From contig JBKECF010000010.1 of NCBI GenBank assembly GCA_047974375.1, positions 111,377 through 175,376 of the forward strand: DNA of 64,000 bases, in the 5' to 3' direction. Within the stretch, counting starts at the first letter, position 1; each line of letters opens with the position of its first letter. Source of the DNA: JBKECF01 sp047974375. GTDB taxonomy: Bacteria; Bacillota; Clostridia; Lachnospirales; CAMZNU01. The position numbers were made by a program, and so were the translations under genes. This document shows, one piece after another, positions 41,565 to 51,673 of this stretch. The notes beneath the pieces were generated by a model. That model ran no database searches and was not told where the DNA came from. It saw nothing but the letters and a program-made list of their open reading frames with translations.

Positions 41565-44297
41565 ATGAATTATTCAAAAGAAAATAATAAAAGAAGATTA
41601 AAGAATAAAAATGCTACAGCTAAAAAAACTAAAAACAAAGCCGGAACTTTTATAAAGTCATTCATTCTAGCACTTCTTTTAATTGGTGCCTTTAGTGTCT
41701 TCGGACTATTAGCGGGAGCATATTTAGGCATATTAAATAACGCTCCGACAATAGATGCCATGTCTGTTGAACCTGATATTTTTTCAACAGTAATGTATGA
41801 CGCTTTTGGTGGTGAAATGAAAACTCTAGAGGCAAAAGAAAACCGTGAATATGTTACTTTAAATCAAATTCCTATACATACGCAAAATGCTTTTATCGCC
41901 ATAGAAGACGAAAGATTTTATGAGCATAATGGTATAGACTTGCGTGGTATACTGCGTTCTGCCTTTGTTTTAATCACAAAGCAAGATAAGCAAGGTGCTA
42001 GTACAATTACTCAGCAGTTAATAAAAAACAGCTTAGGACTACAGTCAAATACTGTTGTAAGTAAATTGCAAGAGCAATACAGTGCAGTAAATTTTGAAAG
42101 CGATTTAATAGAACAATACAACGGTGATAAACGCAAGGCTAAAGAACATATTTTAGAATTATACTTAAATACCATAAATTTAGGGAACAGTTTAAATGGA
42201 GTTCAAACTGCCACAAATTATTATTTTAATAAAGATGTTTCTGAATTAACTATTGCCGAGTCAGCTACTATAGCAGCAATTACTCAATCACCCGGCAAAT
42301 ATAATCCTGCAAAAAACCCCGAAGCCAACAAAACAAGAAAAGACATTATACTAAAATACATGAATGAACAGGAATTAATAACAAATAGTGAATATACTGA
42401 TGCAATGAAAGAAGATGTATATAGTAAAATTTCTGAAGTTCACCAAGTTAGTGACGCTGTAAATACAAATAATACATATTTTGTAGATCAACTAATATCT
42501 GAAGTAATAAGTGACTTAGTTGAAAGAAACGGTTACACAAGAGAGCGCGCCTCATACCTAATATACAACGGTGGATTCCAAATTTATTCTACAATGGATC
42601 CTGATATCCAAAAAGTTATTAATGATACATATTTAGATGATTCGTTTTTTTCAACAAGCGATTACAAAATTCACCTGATTTATGCTATTTCTATAAAAGA
42701 TCAAGTTACTGAACAAACAAATCACTATCAGCGTGAAAAAATAATATATAATCAAGATGAAATCGAACCATTTATACAAAGCGTACAAGAAGAACTAGTT
42801 GGCCCAGATGACATTATATTAAAAGACGTTTATTACCCTGTTGTACAACCTCAATCAGCCTTTACACTTATGGAAAATGGAACAGGTAAGGTGCTAGGGA
42901 TAAGTGGTGGTAGAGGCGAAAAATTTACTAACCGTTCCTTAAACCGTGCAACAGATTCTTACAGACAACCAGGTTCAACATTTAAACCTCTCTCCGCTTT
43001 TGCACCAGGAATTGACTTAAATATTATGACAGCAGGAACAGTTTACATAGACCAACCACTACCGGCTGTAAATGACCACACTTTCAGTAACTGGTATAAT
43101 GGCTACCGTGGTCCGAGTACAGTAAGAGAAGCCATAAGGGATTCCATGAACTTAATAACAGTCCAAGCTATGGAAGATGTGGGTATAGACAAGGCATTTG
43201 AATATTTACTTAATTTTGGATTTAGCAATTTAGCCGATGGCGAAGTAGTAGATGGTGTAGTAAAAACAGACCGTACACTTTCTGCTTCATTAGGTGGCTT
43301 AACTTGGGGTGTAACCAACCTTGAGTTGACAGCGGCCTACCAAACAATTGCAAACGGCGGTGTATATATTAAGCCTACTTTTTATACGCATGTTTTAGAT
43401 CATGACGGAAAGGTAATATTAGATAATAGAACTCCCGAAACACGACAGGTATTAGAAGAAACAACTGCATATATAATGACTGACATTATGGAAGATGTTG
43501 TATCTTCTGGTACAGGTTCACGTGCTAAATTTAAAAATTTAAATATGCCTATTGCGGGTAAAACAGGGACAACCTCATCTACAAATGATTTAATGTTTGT
43601 TGGATACACTCCTTACTTTACTGCAGCAGTTTGGCTAGGTCACGACAAGCCGGAAACCATAAATGGCGCCAATAACGCCCATTTGCGTATTTGGTCTCAT
43701 ATAATGGAAAATGCCCACGCTGTAAAAGGGTATATCACTAAAGATTTTGTAAAACCAAAGGGAATTGTGACGGCTGCCATAAACAGAGATACAGGTTTAT
43801 TACCAGCCTACTCCGGTGACCCAAATGCCTACACAGAAATCTTTAAAGAAGGTACCGTTCCGACGGAAAAAAGCAGTTACGTAGCTAACGATGTCCTTGA
43901 AGAAATAAATGGATATTTCTTTTATATCGATCCTGAAACAGGCGAACGTGTTTTTGTAAACAAGCACGAAGACGGTAGTTATGAAATAATTCCGGATTTT
44001 GTACTTCCAGAAGAGAAAGATACTACAGATGGTATAGATGTAACAGAAGATGGAGATTTAATTATTACAGACAATCCTAATGCTAAAGATATCCAAACTC
44101 CAACGCCTGTCCCGTCGGACGATGGTGTAATATATTTTGATCCGAACTCAGGTGAAACAATACAAGATGCATTGGATAGACGAGATAATCCAACTGAAGC
44201 ACCAACTCCAGTTCCAACACCTACTCCAACACCTACTCCAATTGAGGTTCCGGACTATACAGATGATGAAATAAGTGAACCTGTAGTTACAGAATAG
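41565..44297 (+). CDS. Class A penicillin-binding protein (PBP1A-like)
   Basis: A bifunctional peptidoglycan synthase anchored by one N-terminal membrane segment (residues about 28-52) after a basic tail. The glycosyltransferase domain contains EDERFYEHNGID with its catalytic Glu, QGASTITQQL and KEHILELYLNTI. The transpeptidase domain carries Ser in GSTFKPL near 470, SMN near 527, and KTGTT near 666. The last 80 residues are Thr/Pro-rich (TPVPTPTPTPTP) and low complexity, probably a wall-spanning tail. At 910 residues it fits PBP1A. The ATG follows AGGAGG. It has its own promoter and terminator. Confidence 0.95.
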   Translation: MNYSKENNKRRLKNKNATAKKTKNKAGTFIKSFILALLLIGAFSVFGLLAGAYLGILNNAPTIDAMSVEPDIFSTVMYDAFGGEMKTLEAKENREYVTLNQIPIHTQNAFIAIEDERFYEHNGIDLRGILRSAFVLITKQDKQGASTITQQLIKNSLGLQSNTVVSKLQEQYSAVNFESDLIEQYNGDKRKAKEHILELYLNTINLGNSLNGVQTATNYYFNKDVSELTIAESATIAAITQSPGKYNPAKNPEANKTRKDIILKYMNEQELITNSEYTDAMKEDVYSKISEVHQVSDAVNTNNTYFVDQLISEVISDLVERNGYTRERASYLIYNGGFQIYSTMDPDIQKVINDTYLDDSFFSTSDYKIHLIYAISIKDQVTEQTNHYQREKIIYNQDEIEPFIQSVQEELVGPDDIILKDVYYPVVQPQSAFTLMENGTGKVLGISGGRGEKFTNRSLNRATDSYRQPGSTFKPLSAFAPGIDLNIMTAGTVYIDQPLPAVNDHTFSNWYNGYRGPSTVREAIRDSMNLITVQAMEDVGIDKAFEYLLNFGFSNLADGEVVDGVVKTDRTLSASLGGLTWGVTNLELTAAYQTIANGGVYIKPTFYTHVLDHDGKVILDNRTPETRQVLEETTAYIMTDIMEDVVSSGTGSRAKFKNLNMPIAGKTGTTSSTNDLMFVGYTPYFTAAVWLGHDKPETINGANNAHLRIWSHIMENAHAVKGYITKDFVKPKGIVTAAINRDTGLLPAYSGDPNAYTEIFKEGTVPTEKSSYVANDVLEEINGYFFYIDPETGERVFVNKHEDGSYEIIPDFVLPEEKDTTDGIDVTEDGDLIITDNPNAKDIQTPTPVPSDDGVIYFDPNSGETIQDALDRRDNPTEAPTPVPTPTPTPTPIEVPDYTDDEISEPVVTE

Positions 44298-44304
44298 ATA
44301 GTCT

Positions 44305-44357
44305 AAGGCTGTTGCAAAACCTTCAACAAAACTTCTGGTAAAATGCAACAGCCTTTA
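44305..44357 (+). terminator. Terminator of the PBP gene
   Basis: A perfect 12-bp stem (AAGGCTGTTGCA / TGCAACAGCCTT) with a 27-base loop. A short TTTAAAT tail follows. It lies directly after the PBP stop codon and before the murJ ribosome site. Confidence 0.7.
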
Positions 44358-44374
44358 AATTAAAAGGAGGTTAA

Positions 44375-45916
44375 ATGGAAAGCTCCAAAACAGCAGTAAA
44401 AACTGTTTTTTTTATGATTAGTATTACACTATTAGGAAAAGTTACTGGATTAATTCGAGATATGTTCTTCCTAGCAAACTTCGGTACAGAATCCATCGTA
44501 AGTGAATCATTTATTGCCGCCAATTCTTTACCTAAAAATTTTTTGGATATAGCTTTTGCTTCTGTTATTACTTCAAGCTTTATACCAATTTTTAATGATA
44601 TAAGAGAAAATAAAGGAGAAAAAGAGGCATTAGATTTCTCAGGTAATTTCATTACAATAATCACCATTTTTTCTGCTATTTTAGTTATATTATGTACTGT
44701 ATTTTCCGGACAAATTACAAGTTTTTTTTATGGCGGCTTTGAATCTGAATCTAGAATTCTAATAGAACACTTTTTACAAATATTTTTTCCACTCATTATT
44801 TTTAGTGGAATAACTTTTACTTTAGCAGGAATACTACAATCTTATGGCGAATTTAATATACCGGCTTCCCTTAGTCTATTTTCTAATGCTTTCATATTAA
44901 TTTACTATATATTTTTTATTGATACTTTTTCTGTAGATGGTCTTGCATTAGCATATTTAATTAGCTGGATAATACAATTTTTGGTTCAAATACCTTACAT
45001 GGTAAAAAACAAATTAAAGCTAACATTTAAATTCAACTTAAAAGATGAAAATATAAGAAAAATCGGTTATCTGGCATTGCCCTTAATGATAAGTACATGG
45101 CTTATTCCTATAAATTATCAAGTAAATATTTCCATAGCAGGAAATTCGCCCATTAGGATCGTGCCAGCTTTAAATACCGCCTACACTTTATACATGATAG
45201 TTGCAGGTGTTATTATATTGTCTATTTCAAATCTTGTTTTCCCGAAAATGTCGAAACAAACAGCAAATAATGACGAGGAAAACTTTGGTAAAGATTTAAA
45301 CACTACTTTACGTGCTTCACTTTTTATACTTATACCTATTATGATTGTTATGATTACCCTAAGCGAGCCAATGATAAAAGTTCTATACGAACGAGGAAAA
45401 TTTAATGCAACGTCTACAGAACTTTCGTCTATAGCTTTTCAATTCTACTCTTTTGGAGTACTGGGCTATTGTTTGCAAAATGTAATAATAAGAGGATTTT
45501 ATGCAAAAAAAAATTGGAAGATACCTTTGTATTCCTCCATTTTGGGCATAGTTATTAATTTTGTAATATCTGTAGCACTACAAAATGTTTTCACTGTAGC
45601 AGCATACCCTATAGCATCTTCCATAAGCATTACTACAGTGGGGATATACTTATTGTATGAAATAAATAAAATTAATAATAAAGTAATTAATATTGACTTT
45701 ATAGTTACATCCCTTAAACTATTAGTAAGTGGTTTTATAATGGCATTGGTTATCAATTTCATTTACAATTTGTTTAATTTAAATAGTAAGCTTTACATAG
45801 TTATTGTAGCTGTAGTTTCTACTTTACTTGGTTCGTTAATATATTTAATTTGCTGTAAGATTTTCAAAATAAAAGAAGTTAACTTTATTGGTGATATTAT
45901 TAAAAAAAGGAAGTGA
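44375..45916 (+). CDS. murJ: Lipid II flippase MurJ (MviN family)
   Basis: A 513-residue multidrug-exporter-like flippase with about 14 membrane spans. The family motif LLGKVTGLIRDMFFLANFGTE begins the protein, and PMMIS-like LPLMIST and YERGKFNATSTELSS are present. It flips lipid-linked wall precursors across the membrane. AAGGAGG lies before the ATG. The order PBP, MurJ, O-antigen-ligase-like, GT4 suggests an envelope polymer locus; MurJ here may serve peptidoglycan or another lipid-linked glycan. Confidence 0.9.
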   Translation: MESSKTAVKTVFFMISITLLGKVTGLIRDMFFLANFGTESIVSESFIAANSLPKNFLDIAFASVITSSFIPIFNDIRENKGEKEALDFSGNFITIITIFSAILVILCTVFSGQITSFFYGGFESESRILIEHFLQIFFPLIIFSGITFTLAGILQSYGEFNIPASLSLFSNAFILIYYIFFIDTFSVDGLALAYLISWIIQFLVQIPYMVKNKLKLTFKFNLKDENIRKIGYLALPLMISTWLIPINYQVNISIAGNSPIRIVPALNTAYTLYMIVAGVIILSISNLVFPKMSKQTANNDEENFGKDLNTTLRASLFILIPIMIVMITLSEPMIKVLYERGKFNATSTELSSIAFQFYSFGVLGYCLQNVIIRGFYAKKNWKIPLYSSILGIVINFVISVALQNVFTVAAYPIASSISITTVGIYLLYEINKINNKVINIDFIVTSLKLLVSGFIMALVINFIYNLFNLNSKLYIVIVAVVSTLLGSLIYLICCKIFKIKEVNFIGDIIKKRK

Positions 45917-45920
45917 TAAA

Positions 45921-47444
45921 TTGAATATATCAAAACTAGTCAATTTAATTTGGCTAAAACTTATGGATTTAATTGAAGGAAGCATATTTTTTACTTTCAT
46001 AAACAATGCAATGGAATTAATAGGGCGTATGTGTAAAAGTAGTATTTTTTACACATTGCTTACTAACACCACAAAAGATAATTTTATAAAAAACAATATT
46101 ATTTATAAAATCTTTTATATGTTCTTTACATTTTTAAATCATTTGAAAATCAAAGTAAATCCTGCATTTAAAGACGTAAAAATAGGTATCTACTTAGAAG
46201 AAAGTGTTTTTTTAAAATTTGTCGGAAATATTTTTGACTTTAACTTTAAAGATATCGGTTTTATAGAACTGTATATGTTGTTTGTACTTTTTGTTTCACC
46301 ATTCTTCCCAACTATGTTGTTAGGCGGTATGCTTGGACTAGGACTTATATCATACTTTCTAAAAATTATATTTACCGAAGAAAAAAGTCAATTAAATTTC
46401 GACATTACATGGTTATGGATTGTTATTTTTGTATTAATAACAATATTTTGTGGGATTACATCCTTCACACCAAAAACAAGCATTAAAATAGCAATGCTTA
46501 CATCCTTACTTATGATATCTTATTTTTTAGTAATATCTATTTTTAATACAAAAAACAAACTAAAACTAATGGTTTTTGTATTCTCACTTTCGGCTTTTTT
46601 AGTAGGATTAATAGGCTTCTACCAAAAACTTTCAGGCCAAATAGACAGAACATGGACAGATACAGAACTTTTTGAAGGCTTATCTCTACGCGTTGTTTCT
46701 ACTTTTGGCAACCCTAATGTGTATGGCGAATATTTGTTATTGGTAATCCCAATTGCAGCAATTATGATTTATATAAGCAAGAACATACTGGCCAAATCCT
46801 ATTATGGATTACTCACATTATTACTTTTACTAAACTTGGGCTTAACCTACTCTAGAGGTTGCTACTTAGCGCTTTTAGGAGGATTGTTTGTTTTTATATT
46901 ATTTAAAGAAAAAAGGTTAATAGTACTTTTTTCCTTTAGTATTTTCTTTTTACCATTTATTCTTCCAGAAAGTATGATAAATAGATTTCTGAGTATAGGA
47001 GATTTAAGTGACTCCTCCACTTCTTATAGGATAATGATATGGCAAGGAACAATACGTATACTAAAAGATTACTGGCTATCTGGACTTGGCCAAGGACAAG
47101 AGGCCTTTAACTTTGTCTATCCATTGTATTCATTTAGTGGAGTAAGTGCACCACACTCCCATAATGTATTTTTTCAAGTTTTTGTAGAAACTGGAATTGC
47201 TGGTTTTTTAACATTTCTAGCTCTACTTTTATCATTTTTTAAAAATACAATATCTTTTATAGTGCAGTCAAATAAAAAAAGTGTTAATACCTTTTTACTT
47301 GCTCTTATATGTGGATTTACTAGCTTTTTTATACAGGGTGTTTTCGACTATGTATTTTATAATTATAGTGTCTTTCTTATCTTCTTTATTTATATGGGAA
47401 TTGTTGGCGCTTCTGTAAATGTTCACAGAAAGGAGAATGCGTAA
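45921..47444 (+). CDS. O-antigen ligase family membrane protein (WaaL/Wzy-like)
   Basis: A 507-residue polytopic membrane protein with roughly ten or more spans. The Wzy_C/O-antigen ligase signature is present in LGLTYSRGCYLALLGGLF, with a long extracytoplasmic loop containing FGNPNVYGEYLLLV-like sequence upstream and PHSHNVFFQVFVETG later. Such enzymes join or polymerise undecaprenyl-linked glycans, using an Arg and His in these motifs. I start at TTG 45921, after AGGAAG, five bases beyond the murJ stop. It is coupled by a one-base overlap to the GT4 gene. In a Gram-positive, transfer to wall teichoic-acid-like or capsular acceptors is likely. Confidence 0.8.
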   Translation: MNISKLVNLIWLKLMDLIEGSIFFTFINNAMELIGRMCKSSIFYTLLTNTTKDNFIKNNIIYKIFYMFFTFLNHLKIKVNPAFKDVKIGIYLEESVFLKFVGNIFDFNFKDIGFIELYMLFVLFVSPFFPTMLLGGMLGLGLISYFLKIIFTEEKSQLNFDITWLWIVIFVLITIFCGITSFTPKTSIKIAMLTSLLMISYFLVISIFNTKNKLKLMVFVFSLSAFLVGLIGFYQKLSGQIDRTWTDTELFEGLSLRVVSTFGNPNVYGEYLLLVIPIAAIMIYISKNILAKSYYGLLTLLLLLNLGLTYSRGCYLALLGGLFVFILFKEKRLIVLFSFSIFFLPFILPESMINRFLSIGDLSDSSTSYRIMIWQGTIRILKDYWLSGLGQGQEAFNFVYPLYSFSGVSAPHSHNVFFQVFVETGIAGFLTFLALLLSFFKNTISFIVQSNKKSVNTFLLALICGFTSFFIQGVFDYVFYNYSVFLIFFIYMGIVGASVNVHRKENA

Positions 47445-48535
47445 TGAAAGTTATAAATATAATTAGTGACACAAACATAGGCGGTGCCGGTAAATGCCTT
47501 ATCAGCTATATTGACAATTATGAAAAAAAATTCGATATTATAGTTTATATACCAGAAAAAAGTTTATTAAAAAACAAGTTAGATGAAAGAAATATTGCCT
47601 ACAGAGAGCTCCCCTATATAAATGAAATGTCATTTAACAAAAATGCTATTTCACATCTAATAGAAAGCTTTAAAATTGATAAACCTGATATAGTACATTG
47701 CCATGCAACTTTTTCTGGCAGATTAGCCGCAAAAATTTATGGAACAAAAATAATATATACAAGACATAGTTATTTTGAACAAAATAAAAGTAATTCTATA
47801 AAAACTAAAATAAAAAATATTATAAATAATTATTTATGCCATATTGCTATCGCCGTATCTCCTGCCACTAAAATAAATCTATTAGAAACGGGTATAGACA
47901 GTGGTAAAATAAGAATAGTATACAATGGTGTAGATAAACTAAAAAAGTATAATGATGAAGGTATTAAAAATGCTAAAAAAAAATATGGTACAGAAACTGA
48001 TTTTAACATAACTATTTTAGCCAGATTAGAAGAAGTTAAAGGCCATAAATATGTACTTGAATGTGCTACTAAACTTAAAGAATATCCAGATATTAAATTT
48101 TTAATCGCTGGCACTGGTACAGAAGAAGAAAAATTAAAAGAGATAATTAATAATCTCAAATTAAAAAACGTAAATATACTAGGTTTTGTAAATAATGTAG
48201 AGGAATTACTAAACGCTACAGATATACAAATAAATTGTTCTTATGGGACAGAAGCCACATCTTTGGCTCTCCTTGAAGGTATGAGTATAGGTATACCTGC
48301 AATTGTAAGTGATTTTGGTGGCAATCCATATGTTATAAAAAACGGATATAATGGTTACACCTATCCAGTTCATACAACCAATGAACTATATGAAAATATT
48401 TTAATTCTATACAATAATAAAAATATTTATAACCGCATATCAGAGAATTCTATAACTGAATACAATAATAGGTTCACATCTAAGGTAATGGCTAATGAAA
48501 TAACGAAGGTTTATGAAGAAGCCTTCAAGCTTTAG
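47444..48535 (+). CDS. Glycosyltransferase family 4
   Basis: A retaining GT-B glycosyltransferase of 363 residues. The N-terminal domain has DTNIGGAGKCLISYI (acceptor side) and KPDIVHCHATFSGRL; the C-terminal nucleotide-sugar domain carries ARLEEVKGHKYVLE, GTGTEEEKLKEI and EATSLALLEGMSIGIPAIVSD with the EX7E Glu pair. It starts one base within the previous stop (TAATG). The donor and acceptor cannot be read. Placement after MurJ and the ligase-like gene points to assembly of a cell-surface glycan. Confidence 0.9.
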   Translation: MKVINIISDTNIGGAGKCLISYIDNYEKKFDIIVYIPEKSLLKNKLDERNIAYRELPYINEMSFNKNAISHLIESFKIDKPDIVHCHATFSGRLAAKIYGTKIIYTRHSYFEQNKSNSIKTKIKNIINNYLCHIAIAVSPATKINLLETGIDSGKIRIVYNGVDKLKKYNDEGIKNAKKKYGTETDFNITILARLEEVKGHKYVLECATKLKEYPDIKFLIAGTGTEEEKLKEIINNLKLKNVNILGFVNNVEELLNATDIQINCSYGTEATSLALLEGMSIGIPAIVSDFGGNPYVIKNGYNGYTYPVHTTNELYENILILYNNKNIYNRISENSITEYNNRFTSKVMANEITKVYEEAFKL

Positions 48536-48551
48536 TTCAAAGGAGATTATA

Positions 48552-49028
48552 ATGAATAATAAATTTAAAATTGGTGGCAAAATCGCCATAGTAGATATTT
48601 TAATTGTACTAGCTTTATGCCTACTTATGTATTTTTTAAATATACTATCCACCCCCGAAAGTATTCAAGCAGATGACGGCATTAAGAATCAATTCACTAT
48701 TGAAATAATTAATGTAAAGGCAGGTATGGGCGATACTATAACTATTGGTGATGATTTATATGATAGCTTAAAAAATGTAAAAATAGGAAAAATAGTTGAT
48801 TCATATACAGAGCCTTACATGAATCTTACAGAAAATAATGAAACCAACTCCTACGATAATGTACCGATTAATGGTCTTGAAAATATATATATAGTAATTG
48901 AGGCAAATTTAACAACTAATCCAAATAGCACTTCTGCTGGAAACTTTGACGTAATGGTCGGAAAAGAAGTTTTTGTAAAATCAAAAAGTTTCGCTGGCAA
49001 TGGTTACGTTGTTAAATTAGACAGATAG
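48552..49028 (+). CDS. DUF4330 membrane-anchored protein, copy 1
   Basis: A 158-residue protein with one N-terminal membrane segment (residues about 11-29, IVDILIVLALCLLMYFL) and a soluble beta-rich domain. The pattern GGKIAIVDILIV resembles the DUF4330 family, as does the next gene. I start at ATG 48552, which follows AGGAG; a longer open frame begins upstream inside the GT4 gene without a ribosome site. No enzymatic motif is visible. It is co-transcribed with the glycosyltransferase and its paralogue, eight bases apart from the latter. Confidence 0.7.
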   Translation: MNNKFKIGGKIAIVDILIVLALCLLMYFLNILSTPESIQADDGIKNQFTIEIINVKAGMGDTITIGDDLYDSLKNVKIGKIVDSYTEPYMNLTENNETNSYDNVPINGLENIYIVIEANLTTNPNSTSAGNFDVMVGKEVFVKSKSFAGNGYVVKLDR

Positions 49029-49036
49029 GAGATATT

Positions 49037-49513
49037 ATGTTAGATAAAAAAGGACGTTTATTTGGAAAAGTTAGTATAGTTGACTTAGCTATTATAATAC
49101 TATTAATTGTACTTATAATTGGTGTTGCTATTAGGTTCAGCTCCAAAGGTGAAACAATAACAAGCAATGACGACTTTAAAATTGTTTTCGAAATAGATAA
49201 AGTACGCCAGTATACTGTAGATGCCATAAAAGTTGGTGATGATATATATGAACAACACGGCAACATATTAGGCACAGTTTCAAACATAGAAATAGAACCC
49301 GGATACGATGTTATGACAAAAGATAATGGTACTGCACTTTATGCACCTGTAGAAGACCGTTACAGACTTATTGTAACTATGGATAGTTCAGGAAATGTTA
49401 ATGAATTTGGATATTTCGCCAATGGAAACCGTCAAATTTCAACAGGTTCCGACTTAGCAATTCAATCCCAATATATACATACATACTGTAGAATTTTAGA
49501 TGTATATGAATAG
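49037..49513 (+). CDS. DUF4330 membrane-anchored protein, copy 2
   Basis: The tandem paralogue of the previous gene, also 158 residues. It has one N-terminal membrane segment (FGKVSIVDLAIIILLIVLII) and the same type of extracellular beta domain (VKVGDDIYEQHGN against a similar GDDLYDSLKN in copy 1). AGGAG precedes the ATG. A shared role with the MurJ, ligase and GT4 genes in the envelope polymer locus is suggested only by position. It ends at a strong terminator. Confidence 0.75.
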   Translation: MLDKKGRLFGKVSIVDLAIIILLIVLIIGVAIRFSSKGETITSNDDFKIVFEIDKVRQYTVDAIKVGDDIYEQHGNILGTVSNIEIEPGYDVMTKDNGTALYAPVEDRYRLIVTMDSSGNVNEFGYFANGNRQISTGSDLAIQSQYIHTYCRILDVYE

Positions 49514-49520
49514 AGTTTAG

Positions 49521-49583
49521 AATAATAGTATCTTTCCTACAACCGGACTTTTAGACCGAATACAGGAAAGGTACTATTATTTT
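49521..49583 (+). terminator. Terminator of the envelope-polymer locus
   Basis: An 18-bp stem (AATAATAGTA.CTTTCCT with AGGAAAG.TACTATTATT, one G-T pair) and 25-base loop are followed by a T-run. It can also act on the converging coaW operon. Confidence 0.85.
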
Positions 49584-49669
49584 CTAACCAATATAACGAC
49601 TAAAAAAACTAAAATACATAGAGGCAAAACTGTCCTCAGGATATTTATTAAAAACCATAAAATATACAT

Positions 49670-50494
49670 TTAAATACTCCTAAACTCTGTACTCAAGGAA
49701 GCTCCAATAGCTGTTCCAAAAACTGAATTGCTCGGTATTATTATACTGGCATCGCATAATTTATTCATAGATGGAATTAGCTCTTTACATTGCGGAAAAG
49801 AAGATATATTACCTATTAACACAATGTTTTTTATATTAGTACTATGTATTGCAAAAATAGCCGAAGTTAGTATACTTTGTAAAACCATGTTAATTATTCC
49901 TGCTGCAATATCAGCATTACTTGCCATATCACTTACTCTACCGAAATTCGACGCTGTAGTTTCTAGAGGTAATCCAATAAAATCTTTTGTAATATGACCT
50001 ACCGTTAGGTCTACATGGGTTAAATCCCCAGTACTTGCCAAGTCCAAAGTATTTTCTATGTCATTAATATTTAGTATTTTTTTGGACAGCCCCACTATGG
50101 TGCCACCACCTATAGCAGTACCTCCGATATGCTTTATCCCACCATTTTTCCTAGCAGTAACCAAAGCCGTACCCGTTCCCATACTTACAACTAAGGCACT
50201 ATCCACACCAGATAAAAAAAGCCCACCTAATCCATTTGCATAAAATTCCTCCACTTTATTGGTAGGAATTCCATATATTGGCTCTTTAATATATGAAGAA
50301 CCAACTCCTGTAATAACTATTTTCTCTACATTATTTAGTGCAATATTATTTTCATAGGTAAACCTTCCAAAAGCTCCAAAAAGCGATGAAACCGGATCAT
50401 TAGCTCTTATTTTTAAAAAACCAATTACCTTTTCGTTTTCTAACCCAACTAATTTAGTTGTACTTCCTCCAATATCAATTCCTATTATAACCAT
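49670..50494 (-). CDS. coaW: Type II pantothenate kinase
   Basis: Phosphorylates pantothenate in the first step of coenzyme A synthesis. The 274 residues start MVIIGIDIGGSTTKLVGL (ASKHA phosphate-1 loop), and continue with VITGVGSSYI, VSMGTGTALV and GGTAIGGGTIVGLSK, matching the CoaW/PanK-II family. It is the last gene of a minus-strand series after LysM, rho and a CdaR-type regulator, 52 bases downstream of the regulator. Type II enzymes are usually less feedback-sensitive than type I. Confidence 0.88.
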   Translation of the reverse strand: MVIIGIDIGGSTTKLVGLENEKVIGFLKIRANDPVSSLFGAFGRFTYENNIALNNVEKIVITGVGSSYIKEPIYGIPTNKVEEFYANGLGGLFLSGVDSALVVSMGTGTALVTARKNGGIKHIGGTAIGGGTIVGLSKKILNINDIENTLDLASTGDLTHVDLTVGHITKDFIGLPLETTASNFGRVSDMASNADIAAGIINMVLQSILTSAIFAIHSTNIKNIVLIGNISSFPQCKELIPSMNKLCDASIIIPSNSVFGTAIGASLSTEFRSI

Positions 50495-50546
50495 ATATCG
50501 TCCTTATAAAAAAGAGCATTTGATTATACAAATGCTCTAAACTTTA

Positions 50547-51641
50547 TTATTTATATAAATTTTTATTTCTATACTTCATATACTTACTTACCATTAATGT
50601 AATTTTAAAAACAATGGCATTTTCGAAATTTCTTAAATCTATTCCAGTCATTTTTTCCAATTTATCAAGTCTATATACTAAAGTATTTCTGTGTATATAA
50701 AGCTTTCTTGATGTTTCAGAAACATTTAAACTATTCTCAAAAAATTTATTGGCAGTGACCAAAGTTTCATCATCAAATTGGTCTGTTGTCACTCCTTGAA
50801 GCACTTCATCTATAAACATTTTACAAAGTGATAATGGTAATTGATAAATAAGTCTACCTATACCTAGTTTTCTATAGTTTGCAATCTTTTTATCTTCTTC
50901 AAAAATCTTTCCTACTTCTAAAGCCATTTTTGCTTCTTTGTAAGAATTAGAAATACTCTTTAAGTCAGTAATTGCTGTACCTATAGATACATACGAATTC
51001 CTTAAGGCCTCAGCTTGTAAAGTTTCCACAATCATTTTTGCAATTTGCTCTATATCTTCATCTACATCAACTTCTTTTAATTCTTTTACAAGAATAATAC
51101 TTTTCTCATCTATGGACGTAACAAAATCTCTAGATTTATCTGGAAATAAATTTTTAACTACATCGAAAGCATTTGTATCCGTTTCACAATCAGATTCAAT
51201 TAAATATACAATGCGTCGTATGCCATTCTCTATGTGTAACTTTTTAGCACGGCGATAAATATCTACCAATAATAGATTGTCTAGCAAGAGATTTTTAATA
51301 AAATTATCTTTGTCATATCTTTCTTTATATGCAATCAATAGCCCTTGTACTTGGAAAGCAGCTATTTTTCCAATTCTATAAGTTTCACCATCTTCGCCTT
51401 TTATTGCTACTACATATTCACAGCTTCCACTATCTAGCACCTTAAAATATTGATGCCCCTGTATAGATTGACTATCTGCAGGAGAATTTACAAATGCGGA
51501 CACGCCCTCTATTACCGTTCCTATTGATGCATTTTCAGTGCTTGCCGCAACTTTCCCCTCTCGTTCTATAACACTGATCTCTCTTCCTGTTATGTTTTTT
51601 AAGCCAGCTACAGTTGACTGTAAAATTTGATTTGTTAACAT
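50547..51641 (-). CDS. CdaR/PucR-type transcriptional regulator
   Basis: A 364-residue regulator of the sugar-diacid-recognition (CdaR) family. The N-terminal ligand domain spans residues about 5-135 (QSTVAGLKNITGREISVIE, YRIGKIAAF), a GGDEF-like middle domain follows, and the C-terminal helix-turn-helix reads NVSETSRKLYIHRNTLVYRLDKLEKMTGIDLRNFE. GAAAGGAG lies before the ATG. It is followed by coaW. The inducer is not known; glycerate or other sugar acids are typical of the family. Confidence 0.88.
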   Translation of the reverse strand: MLTNQILQSTVAGLKNITGREISVIEREGKVAASTENASIGTVIEGVSAFVNSPADSQSIQGHQYFKVLDSGSCEYVVAIKGEDGETYRIGKIAAFQVQGLLIAYKERYDKDNFIKNLLLDNLLLVDIYRRAKKLHIENGIRRIVYLIESDCETDTNAFDVVKNLFPDKSRDFVTSIDEKSIILVKELKEVDVDEDIEQIAKMIVETLQAEALRNSYVSIGTAITDLKSISNSYKEAKMALEVGKIFEEDKKIANYRKLGIGRLIYQLPLSLCKMFIDEVLQGVTTDQFDDETLVTANKFFENSLNVSETSRKLYIHRNTLVYRLDKLEKMTGIDLRNFENAIVFKITLMVSKYMKYRNKNLYK

Positions 51642-51673
51642 AAATTTCTCCTTTCGGTTCCCTATAATTTAGT

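Noticed and set aside
44160..44270. CRISPR-like short repeats in the PBP tail
   Set aside because: The repeats are codons of a Thr/Pro-rich protein tail (TPTPTP) without spacers of even size.
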